A DNA stretch of 60,118 nucleotides from Symbiodinium natans (Eukaryota > Sar > Dinophyceae > Suessiales > Symbiodiniaceae): contig CAJNDS010002754.1 of NCBI GenBank assembly GCA_905221605.1, positions 231,887 through 292,004 on the forward strand, read 5' to 3'. The translations under genes were made by a program, and so were the position numbers. Below are positions 24,201 through 33,714 of this stretch, one piece after another. The first letter of the stretch is position 1. Each line of letters opens with the position of its first letter. The notes under the pieces are model-generated. The model did no database searches and had not been told where the DNA came from. It was given only the letters and a program-made list of their open reading frames with translations.

Positions 24201-27200
24201 CTAAGTTGTGCGTGGCCAGATTGTTGCGTTATTGGCATGCTCCCACCTGCTGCCTGGGAAGTGTTCACTCAAAGGGTGTCGCTGATGCGGGTACCTTGTC
24301 AGTTGGTGCACGGTGCACCTGTTGTCCCGGTCAAGCTCGAGATGTCTGGTGCATATGACAGCTTGCAAGTCGAGGCAGTCGCAGATTGGTTGACGCAGCG
24401 TTGGGTGCCCCACACGGGCAAATCAGCCAAGCTCCAGGTTTTCGTGTGAACTCACAGCACACGGCTCTTCCACATATTGCAGCAAGAATGGATACGGTTG
24501 CAGACGACTGGTACTCAGCAGGGCGCAACTCAATCGCCTGCCCGTTATCTTGTGGGGACAAGTACCAGGGCATGACGACTGCGTGAGAGGAGCGGGGCGA
24601 GCGTGCCGCGTTTCTTGCTGGTCCACATTCATGCTATGGGGGCTGTGGTTTGTTGATGACAACACGTCATTCTTCCGAGATGTTGCTCAATATGGCCGAT
24701 TGATGCCGGAGTTGGTCGCTTCTTTGCGTTCTTCTGGATTGGAGCTGAATGTGCAAAAGACTTGCCCGCCCGGGCTAGCTGCCCCAGCTGGTGGTCTGCA
24801 GCTATTCGTTGGGTGCTCTGCGTGCTGCCGCCTTCCATGATACTGCCCGCCGGCTCCGTGTATTGCATGTGACGTTGATGTCGTGGACATTGTGGGCGGC
24901 GGTGCATGCAAGTAACCCCTCGCCAGAGGGCATGGCGCACTCCAGTCAAACTGTGGATCCGAGCTTCTTTCGGTCTTGTGGGATGAGTTACATGTCCGCA
25001 TGGTCTGGCAATGGGCAGGGCACGTGTTCCGGCGAGGTGAGGATGACCTTACTTACCAGGCCATCTTCCACCTCCAGTCCCACCACCGGTGGATAGGCGC
25101 TCGTGGGGTCCGTCCCCCATGCCCTCCGAAAGAAAGAAAAACGAAAAGACGCAGAGAGACACAGAGACACACACACACACACACACACAGAGACACAGAG
25201 AGACGCAGAGAGACACGTTGAGACAGAGACACAGGCACACCCCCACACCCACACCCGCGCCCGCACCCTCACCCGCGCACGCACCCACAACACACACACA
25301 CACACACACTTGCTGATGTTGATGCTGCTGCTGATTCTGCCCCCGCCGCTGCTGCTGCTGCGGCTGCTGCCGCTGCCGCTGCCGCTGCTTGCCGCTGCTG
25401 CTTGCTGCCGCTGCTTTCTTCGGAACCTGTTTGATTGTATTCGAACGGCTTGTCCAGAAAATGCCCAGCCTGAACCGCTCTTGAATTCTTCAGAGGCCAT
25501 TGCCGCCTACTCCGCTCTCGCGAAGAGGGCCGGCCTCTCATTGTCGGAGTGGGGTTCAAAGGAAGTGCTACAAGGGGTTGGGTGTGTTGCTGGAAACCAA
25601 GATGGGGGAGAGATCCTGTAACACCTCTATACATCTGTTCCTTGATGTTCTGGTCAGAGGATGGCGATAGCCGTTTCCGTTCATCGGAAGCCATCCTTAT
25701 GCCAAAAAGGCGGCCTCGCGAAGCCACGATGCCCAAAGCATTTCCTTATTTCCTTGGACTGCTGAACGTGAAGCTGTTTTATCGAGGGTTCGGAGAGCTC
25801 AACCAGCTGAGGCAAGGGGAACGCAAGGGTGCATGGCTGCTCCGCATGAAAAAACGGAAGGAACCGTGGACTCAAAGTCGGAAAGGATTCTCACAGTATT
25901 AGGTTCCCTGGCACACAATTGCAAGGCACTCCAATTAGTAATTAATGGCTTCATCGGTGAGATTTGCACAAGGCATGCTACAAGTCTTGACGACGCATCC
26001 TAGGAGCCCCGACGGAAGTTGATCATGAGGCTATGAATTACAGCGCGGAATGAAATCCCGTACCGGTTGTACCTTCGAAAGTTGGGCGGAGGGGGTTGGA
26101 AGAATCTGGAAGAATGTGAAGATGAGACCGTTTGGTCATGCTGTCTTCTCGCTTCGTAGACTGCGACATCACCCACACAAAGACAGGAACCTGTCTCCCA
26201 GGCAAAGGATATACAAAGGGACGTTGGTCCTAATTCTGCCGTCTCATTGCACAAGGTGTGCAAAGCATGCCCTGTACATGACCCCGCTCATCCAAAGTTC
26301 ATGTATTCTCATTGGAAAACCAGTCTAAGACGAATGAAAAAATGAAACCATCAATCCCTGCACTGTCCACCGAAGCCATCCACAGAGCCGAACTAGCACT
26401 TGCCGTCTGAAGGCCCCCCACTCACCTCTATCTGAGCCATCTTCATCTCCCTGTGAGGAGCTTAGTCTGCGCTGGTGCCGCTCTCGCCGCGGCTGCACCA
26501 CAGCGCCTTGAAGAGCTTCGCCTACCCACGTACATACCCCGCTACTGAGAGGTCGTCTTAAGGTTTGGTTGCGAGCGGTTTCTTTGCGGCTCGGGCATGG
26601 GTACACAGCGAGGTGCTGCTGGGAACCAGCAGCATGACCCAGCTGGAGGAAGACCTGCGCTGCCTGGCATGACCCTGTCCCAGGCTTTTACGGGGGATTC
26701 AACGTTGAGGTTTCTCTTCCAAGTGATGCTGGGTTTCACCTTAGCTTTTCCACAACTTGGGTTTCGCCGTGCGATTGCCAGGCGCGTAGTGGAAAAAACA
26801 ACTTTCAAGCCAATTCCGATGCCTCGACTGCCGTGCTCGGACGTAAGCAACCTCCGTGCTGAGGCTACTTTCAGAAGGAAGAGCCCCTCCCAAGGGACCG
26901 GCTGAGGGTCTAAAGGTCCAAAGGGTTCTTTGATGGTTTTTGTGTTCCGGCTCGCGGACGTCGATGGCGCTTACTGTCGCACCTGGCAGAACCATGTTCG
27001 TGGCCTCCAGCTCCATACAGCTCCCGCGTCAAAGTTGCCTGGACATGTCAATGCTTACTTCCGCAGAAGTCCGAAGAAGCCCTGAATCCTGAACGTCTCG
27101 ACCCTGCACCCGAAGATCCCGAAGCCAAGCCAAGCGCTGCATATCCCAAAGATGAAAAAGAGCAGTGTTGAGTGTGTTGTCTTTCACCGTGCCCGGAAAA

Positions 27201-27533
27201 ACCCGAAAACCTCGCCTTAGAGGAAAGACGGCAATTTCTCCAAAGAGCTCGTAGGACCTCCTTTGGGAAATCGACCGAGTTCACATGCGCACCTCGGAGA
27301 GGAAGTTTCCTGACGTTCGGTGCCCTCTAGGCAGAGATCGCTGGACTAGCATGAATGGTACTGCTCGTCTTTGTACGGAAACTAGCACAAGATATGGAGC
27401 AGCAAGGCCGATGCGAATCATGATGCATGATGCAAAAGTGTGCAGCACAGGAAACCGCTTGCCCATCTTCTCCTCCAAGCACGTGGATTCGAGCTGGAAG
27501 GGTGCTGGCGAGATCGGCGAACCCATCCCTTGA
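15246..27533 (+). CDS. Aldo/keto reductase (Tas-like), 23 exons
   Basis: This gene encodes an NAD(P)H-dependent oxidoreductase that reduces aldehydes or ketones; the substrate is unknown. Exons: 15246-15338, 15991-16056, 16158-16208, 16546-16619, 16806-16861, 17130-17170, 17465-17516, 17703-17835, 17964-18040, 19131-19151, 19729-19809, 20080-20120, 21403-21435, 21707-21752, 21918-21991, 22966-23014, 23642-23667, 25496-25546, 26458-26504, 26609-26666, 26875-26895, 27255-27288, 27451-27533. The total of 1308 nt is in frame throughout and encodes 435 residues plus TGA. Residues 1-53 form a leader with an RR-QLLGAVGAATAAQ segment that may be a targeting signal. VDTAEQYP gives D91 and Y96, VIATK gives K132, and YQLHWP gives H166, so the catalytic tetrad is complete. 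WGFCNDN spans 219-225. LLGTSSM..QLEED (374-386) matches the cofactor-phosphate loop. All introns end in AG; donors are 14 GC, 6 GT and 2 GA. The least certain points are exon 1 with its start, and the two GA donors after 25546 and 26895. Confidence 0.93.
18041..19130 (+). other. AKR intron 9 with GA and GGA microsatellites
   Basis: This GC-AG intron carries (GA)n at 18206-18227 and (GGA)n at 18322-18353. An open frame of 181 codons at 18260-18805 runs through the GGA repeat. It shows no recognised domain and lies wholly inside the intron, so I treat it as non-genic. Confidence 0.7.
20157..20245. repeat. Imperfect inverted repeat (hairpin) inside AKR intron 12
   Basis: The left arm 20157-20188 and right arm 20214-20245 are about 32 nt each and pair with only a few mismatches around an A/T-rich 25-nt loop. 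The cores TGGTCCCTTTTTGGGT and ACCCAAACAGGGACCA are near-perfect complements. The element starts 36 nt after the GC donor of exon 12. Size and symmetry fit a MITE-like or introner-like element. No target-site duplication is obvious. Confidence 0.75.
20246..21402 (+). other. Remainder of AKR intron 12
   Basis: Open frames at 20306-20629 and 20684-20977 (about 100 codons each) have no recognised domain. They fall between exons 12 and 13 of the reductase and are probably intronic chance frames. Confidence 0.5.
21992..22965 (+). other. AKR intron 15
   Basis: This GC-AG intron is about 970 nt. A frame of about 68 codons is open on each strand near 22425-22670, with no recognisable domain. No repeat element was seen. 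Confidence 0.55.
23880..23975. repeat. CA/CG-rich simple repeat in AKR intron 17
   Basis: CACACA and CACGCACCCGCG units occupy the intron ahead of the LINE fragment. A small inverted repeat (TCATGCACAAG at 23686-23696 and its complement at 23719-23729) lies just upstream. Confidence 0.8.
24080..25110 (+). mobile_element. Decayed non-LTR (LINE) retrotransposon fragment, reverse transcriptase region
   Basis: Pieces of a LINE polymerase appear in order but in different frames. HPIVLIEVVVKLLTKLC near 24160 matches the N-terminal fingers. KLEMSGAYDSL at 24329-24361 matches the K-L-D-x-x-x-A-F-D-S-L motif. FVDD at 24649-24660 is the catalytic YADD-type box, followed by a segment ending SSGLELNVQKT. 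RMVWQWAGHVFRRG near 24995-25035 matches the conserved C-terminal W-x-G-H-x-x-R stretch. Frameshifts and stops between the pieces show it is inactive. It lies in AKR intron 17 in the sense orientation. Confidence 0.8.
25138..25313. repeat. GACACA/CACA microsatellite next to the LINE fragment
   Basis: AGAGACACAGAGACACACAC-type repeats grade into CACACCCACACCCGCGC and back to (CA)n. The tract begins directly after the LINE fragment and may mark its 3' end or insertion site. Confidence 0.85.
25314..25415. repeat. (CTG)n / GCC-GCT trinucleotide tract in AKR intron 17
   Basis: Interrupted CTG, GCTGCC and GCCGCT triplets fill about 100 nt, ending 80 nt before the exon that starts at 25496. The minus-strand frame through it reads poly-Ala/Ser/Gly and is not a gene. 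Confidence 0.85.
25547..26457 (+). other. AKR intron 18
   Basis: This GA-AG intron is about 910 nt. An open frame at 25549-25902 has no recognised domain. Nothing else was seen. Confidence 0.5.
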
Positions 27534-27545
27534 CATTCCGTCCAT

Positions 27546-28187
27546 ATGGAAGCTATGAACTTAGCCTACCCTAAAATTCTCAGGGGTTTCGTCGGGCTTC
27601 CGATGGCTTCCGGGTGTACGGAACAGCGGTTGGCTCAGCGGATGAATAATGGGGCGGTTCATGGGGGCCATGCGGCTCGTGGCTTTGTGAAGGTTACGTC
27701 GCACACGTTGGAGATGCCCTGCCTGGTTAACGGGCTCGGTACTTGTGGCCGACAAGTGGCCCATCGATTGGTTAATGTTTGGAATTGTACAGCTTGTCTC
27801 AGGGACGGTGCAGAACAAGCTTTGACATGGAGGTCCATGATACCCATGATACCCGCTTTGGTCTATTTGCCTAGCTCTATCCTGGTCTGTTCTTCAGCTG
27901 CCATCCTTGCTGTTCCGGCACCACCCCCGCCACACCCACACGTGCGTGCTGCCACGGAGAAAAAGCAGGCAGTGTTTTCTAGCGTCACCCTTTTCTTTGG
28001 AAGCCTTAGACGTTCAACTGACGTGCGATGTACTTTGCTGCATGCGGGCTGTATGTGGCCAGTGGCCGACAAACCCAGCCAGCCTTACCCGCACTGGAGC
28101 TTCAACCTTTTCAACCCTGTAAGCGCTCCCAAGGGTCCAGCATCAACAAGCTCCAAGATCCCTCAAAACCTTCCTAAAAACACATAA
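27546..28187 (+). CDS. Hypothetical ORF downstream of the reductase
   Basis: An ATG-initiated frame of 213 codons opens 12 nt after the reductase stop codon. It has a Pro/His-rich middle (residues about 125-132) and no domain I recognise. The minus strand is also open for about 85 codons, which argues for compositional chance. It could equally be reductase 3' UTR. Confidence 0.2.
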   Translation: MEAMNLAYPKILRGFVGLPMASGCTEQRLAQRMNNGAVHGGHAARGFVKVTSHTLEMPCLVNGLGTCGRQVAHRLVNVWNCTACLRDGAEQALTWRSMIPMIPALVYLPSSILVCSSAAILAVPAPPPPHPHVRAATEKKQAVFSSVTLFFGSLRRSTDVRCTLLHAGCMWPVADKPSQPYPHWSFNLFNPVSAPKGPASTSSKIPQNLPKNT

Positions 28188-31100
28188 TGCACCAGGCCAT
28201 CGGCCCGCCAAATTCGCACCACAACCAGGCGGGCTCCGTAAAAACCGAGAGCGCGGAATCACCCTACAGGTTCACTACTCATATGAAGCCCAAAGCCATG
28301 CCTGGGAAAGGCTTTAGCATAGCAGGACTGCTTCCAAGGAGCGGACTAAAAGGGAACCTGTCAATGTGAGCTGCTGGAGTCTGGGTTTACAGTGCTGAAG
28401 GCTAGAGGGCTGCGGAGTTGACTTCAGCTGATGTTTGGGATACCGTTCAGTAGGGAAAGCCGAACAGTGTAGGAGGGTAACTGTCAGGACTCGCGGCATA
28501 AAAATGGCATAAGACCAAAGGTCGTAAGGAGTTCCAAGTGCAACCTCGAAAGGTCGAGGGGCCTAGCACTGAGGGTCGGTCCGCCAGGTACCTCTTGCGC
28601 TCTACGGAGCATTTAAAGAGAGAGGGATCTGAAGAATGAGTAAACAAGCACAGGTCAATGCATATACATAGATAAACAAATGTTTCTCTGAAGCATTCAG
28701 GGGGCAGCCTGTTCAAACCACGAGAAGTTGCAAATGCAGACACGAAGGCGACAAAGAGACCATGCCACCCTCTGACTAATTGCTGATGCCCATGACAATG
28801 GCTTCTCAGAGGCAAACCGCAAAGAGCATCGAAACCCGTTTGTGGGAGACCGAAGAGCATCTGCTCTTAGCATCTCCTAACCTACTCGAAGCCCGCCCAA
28901 AACCAAGACATCAGCCGGACCAAACACACGTAACCCAACCTTGGGTTATTTGTACGATAGCAATCTCACAAGAGCAGACGCACCTGCCTTAAGGTGGCAA
29001 TGTTCAACCTTAAACAAGCCCGGGTCCAAGACAGCAACAGCCGGCGGCTACCTGCAGCTACCAGCGAGTCTTCACTGCAGCATCGTGTGATAGTTGTTTT
29101 GGGGAGCTGTGTTTTGTTCAGGGTGCTAGTTCTTTGGTTTAGTTTGTGAGACTTTCAGCAGCAACAACAACATCGTGCCGTTGTGGCCAGGAGGCAGACG
29201 ACAATTTGACGTCCGTCTGCGTAAAGCTTCAGCACAAGCTCGGACCCCAACTTGTCGGGATGTTCATGCATGTTCGGCTGTTCGGCTGGCATGTTAAGGC
29301 TTGTGCTCCCTACCCTTCCCCCTTCAATGCTTCTGAGAGAGCGAAGCGTGGCCTATCAGAGTATTTCGGTTTTTGCAACTTGGGTTGGAGAGGTGGGATC
29401 GCTAGCGGTGTGAGAATGCAGGGGTTCACACCGGCAATTTGGCTGACATAAGGTGATGTGGTTTCTGGCCTGTGAAAGACGCTTGAGAAGCTGCCTCCGC
29501 ACTCTCATGTAATCATGAAGGCGTCGCTCTTTGAAGGTATGACTTCAAGCCAGGACCCTTGGAGCACCGAGCATTCCCAAAAGCAGGAGCAACCAAGAAC
29601 TCAAAAGCATCTAACAGCAACATCCAGGACACAGCGAATTTTTGTGCCACATAGCTGTACACACCAATAGGAGAAGATGGCTTGCTGCATGTGACATGCC
29701 ATTCATCAGAACGACATCCAATACCATGCTGTACCCAAGCACCCACTTAGTCAGTCTACACATGTAGAAGATGCAACACGGAACGCCCAAGCACTGCACA
29801 TCCACGTGACTAATTCCATTGACGGAACTGAGCATGTGCTGCGAAGCTTTCGAAGAGACCAGCAACAAAAGTCCATGGATACCAGCGCAAGCCAACCCAA
29901 GCACCTTAATTTATAAATCTTGCTCCTCCCTCCAAGGCTTGGCAAGCTGAGTACCAAGAAGACCATCGCCTTGTGACGTTTGCGAAGCCTGAATAGGCTT
30001 CGAAGACCTCAAGCGCACAGGATAACTCTTCTTGTATCGACTGCGTTGACAGCACAGAAGCCCCCCGAAAGCCCCCTGAATCACTCGGGACCCTAGCATG
30101 TCGTATCATGCTCTTGTTTGAAAAAGCCAACAGATGCTCTCATCTCCGAATCCTAAAGCCTGCTGACAGCCCTGGCGCTGTTTAGCCTTAGATGGCAACC
30201 ACTCGGCTGATTTGTAGAAGTGAGGGTGTATGGAAATTACGATACATGGAGAGGGTCCACTTTGAGGACCCGAACGGAGGCCACCTGAAGCTGAGCGGAG
30301 AGGCTGAAACAAGACTTTGCACAAGCGTGCAAGAAGAAGTAAACTCGAAAGAATGATTATGGGAGTTCACAAGGTCCTCTGGCAAAGTGTGCGTTTGGGT
30401 GCCGAACCATAATACTGTGTGAATTCTGTGCAGAGGGAGGCCCTGGTTTCGTCTTTCGTTTGGCCCCAGACCTTCCGCCCAAAACGTTGCACAGTTCCTG
30501 ACATGCACTGCGTGAAATCTTGCAGGCATCCTAACTTCAACACAGCATCACCCCGCTCAGGTGCAGTGTGGCCGAATTAGGGCTGGCAGAGCTGCAAACG
30601 CAGGGCTAATTGAGGGCTTACTTGCTGAGCTGAATACATTTTACTCTTTGTCTTTCAGGTTTTTTTGCAACTTTCGGGGGATGTAGCAAGGGCAGCTGCG
30701 TTAAGCATGCTTTGCTGCTACGGTTATGGGGTCCCAGTCTTTTTCCGCAAGGGATCTTCCTCAAAGTTCCAGGTAACTTTGCAGTTCTGTGGATGTGCGA
30801 GCACATAATTACCCTGCTTTTGGCGGTTACCCATGACGCAGCATAACCTCCCTTCATCGGCTCTTCCGTTTGTGTCAATAGCAGCAAGGTTCCGAATAAG
30901 AAGCCGGAGGCCCCTCCCGGAGCTGAAGCTCCAACTCATGGCCATGTAGACATGCTGCACGCGCCCAAACCATGGTGCCAAACCCCACAAGAGAAACGTT
31001 TCTGAGCACACCGGTTGTGGAGCAGCATTTATTTGGTTCAAAGTTGTTCGCACATAAGGAAGAGCTGCAACAGCTGACTCAAATGGCACGCAGGCAGGCA

Positions 31101-33700
31101 ATGGCAGGCATATTCGCAGTTAGACCTGACGTGCTTAATTTTCCACGATCTGACATCTTGGCTGCTGAGGCCAGAACTTACGAAAGTCCCATGGAGGGGT
31201 GGAGGAACAGTTTGATGATGTTCGTGGACAAGCACTGCAATTTCAATCGTTTATAAATGGATGGTTTCGCTGAGGACAGGTGAAAACGATCCGACGAAGG
31301 CTACTGTAATTTTGTGAATTTACAGCTGCTTGAACTTGCATATATATATATATATGCGCATACATGAGCTTGAGAGGCTTGCCCCACCTCTCTGGACCAA
31401 CCTCGAAATCAAAAGGCTCAGAAAGTCCAAAAAGACATAAAAACCCAAAGTTGTCAGGAGAGTCTCCGGGGTGGTTTGGATGTTTTTGCAATTGGGGAGA
31501 TTCTTGGATTTCCTTAGCAGTATTGCCTTCGCTTAACAGACTTGCGACATTCTAGGATTGTGCCTTTCTCGGGAATGCAGAATCCCTGAAAGCTAGAGTT
31601 ACCTTATTGTTTGTGCAATACGACCTTCGCCCTGCACACACCCCGCCTCACCCTCTGCCCACAAAATGAGGGGCAAGACAGAGACACAGACACAGACAGA
31701 GACAGAGAGAAAGAGAGAGACGGAGCAGACCGACTACGAGATTCCAGCAGATGGTGGGCCCAAATGATCACACATAGAACCCGAAAACCGGGATCTAACG
31801 GACAAGGACCCACTTGGCCGTCGCGTCCGGGTCCCTCCTCTGGGGGGGGGGGGGCCCTCAAGTGCGCAGCAGAAGCAGAAGCAGAAGAAGAAGAAGAGGA
31901 GGAGGAGCGAGAGAGAGAGAGAGAGAGACGCATCCCCCCAAAAAGCACCCAAAGATCCAAACCTCCCCCGGGCTTTTGTCCGAACATATTTGATTTTTTT
32001 GGGTAAATTTGCTTTTGAATCTTGGATCTGGAATTTGGGGGTTTTGCATCTTGTTGATGGAAGAAAGAGGAAAGGTGGAACTAGGGAGCAGCCCCTTCAC
32101 AAAGCAATGCCTCTGCACTGAAGAGAAAACCGTCAAGGTAATTAATTCTCAGAAAGTGGAGCCTTGAGGCTTCTTGCAGGGAGCCTTGTGCTGCGAAATC
32201 GCGCTCAGGGCCAAAGTGCCTGAGCCGGCAGACCTTGCGCCACATTGCTTGCCTGCAGGATAGAAGTCATGCCGGACTAAGATTGGGAGGTTAAGGTACC
32301 CCAAGTTGTGCAACCTGATTTGGGTGCGAGAGAGAAAGCAGCGTGCACCAACACCAAGCAGACCTTTTAACAAGGAAAAGTGTGCCCTTGAGTGACGAAG
32401 CAAGAGCATTGTTTAGTCAAAGGGGTGGACAATTTGGAGATACCGCTGGCGCAAGGGTTGCCTCCGCGCGTGCATGATGTAGTGATTAGGTTCAGGCATC
32501 AGCCTTTCGGCATCAGAGCATACGGCGCTTGTGAAATTAGCGGAGTCCACCACAAGGAGCCCCAACCATGGGGAGCATCGCAGCAGATGATGCCAGCAAA
32601 TGATGCGCATACGTCGCCAACAGCCTTTCCCTTATGTCATTCGAAAAAGGGTTCTCAGGTTTTTTCCCAGGCTTCAGGGCCTGCTTCAGTGCCTACCTAG
32701 AATTGGCATTAACTTGGTGTTCATAAATTGACGTTGCACAGTAGAGTAGCACCAGCATGTTTTTGGCGGCTAGATGGGTCGGATGCTCGGCTAGACTGGA
32801 ACACTATCTGCTCAGAATTTCAACCCATAAAGGCCGCATGGAGTGCAACGTCAGAGCACTGTGCCTAGATGCCCAGATTCTTGTTGGGTTGTGTAGGAGG
32901 CCCTTGTTCCACTGTCAGTCTAAAAGCACGTGTCAGTCCAAGCTGCAGGACAAAAGGGGGATTACATCAATCGCATCCCGTTCAAAAGGTGGCACCAAAA
33001 GCAAGTGCACGAAACCCCAAGACTGTTGCCCCCCAAACTTGACCAATACTTACATACTTATACCCAGCTTATACCTGAAAGCCTCTGAGTCTTTGCACAG
33101 CTGGTGGCTGTGAAGTCCACAGCCGCGTCGCATCTGGCCATGCCGACTCTCAGCCCCTTTGGCTGGATTTTGGTCCGGAAGCCCCACAAAGCTTACATGT
33201 TGCTTGCTGTGTTATCACGTTGGCCGACTTTACGATTCTCGGGCTTCAGGTAGGCCCCAATCTTCGGATGAAGCTTCTTGGGCATCGGTTTGGGTTTGAG
33301 GGTCTGGGATGCTTGCGGCAACCTTTGGGGTTGTTTGGCTTCTCGGCTGGCGATTCTAGCATCTGTCCATCTTCCTGTGAATTCGGTATTACGGCGGAGA
33401 TTCAGGCTTTGCGGATGTTCGGTGTTTGTGCGGTTTCTGTGCTGTGCCGCTTTCGTGCATGTCATCGACTGCCCTAGTACCTTACGAAGTCTCGACAGTC
33501 AGCACATATCAAGACTGAAATTGATCGTATCTTGGCTAGGCCAAGCAGTCAGATGCGTGACGGTTTGGATGTAGAAGCAAACAAACACCTTAAAATTGCC
33601 AGAAATAACCCCCTAATCAGGCGACAGCGCACCTTGTGAGCGTGGAAGGCTGCATAGTGATGCCATCATGTTGTCAGCGGTGGCTCGTTGACGCACTTGT
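28188..33700. other. No recognised gene; hypothetical ORFs and microsatellites
   Basis: Candidate pieces include a minus-strand frame at 28447-28860, a plus-strand frame at 30972-31256 and a minus-strand region at about 29850-30130. The last contains a stretch reading SIQEELSCALEVFEAYSGF that faintly resembles the region after the YADD box in LINE polymerases. Microsatellites are (AT)n at 31339-31355, GACAGA at 31676-31722, a 13-G run at 31842-31854 and AGAAG/(GA)n at 31862-31928. Confidence 0.45.
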
Positions 33701-33702
33701 GC

Positions 33703-33714
33703 AGGTGCAAGTAG
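33703..33714 (+). promoter_or_regulatory. Candidate spliced-leader acceptor and 10-nt 5' UTR of the MurL-like gene
   Basis: CTTGTGCAG ends in AG at 33703-33704, 10 nt before the ATG at 33715, the same spacing as for the reductase gene. The last three UTR bases (33712-33714) are TAG in frame with the ATG, so the coding frame cannot extend upstream without an intron. Confidence 0.3.
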
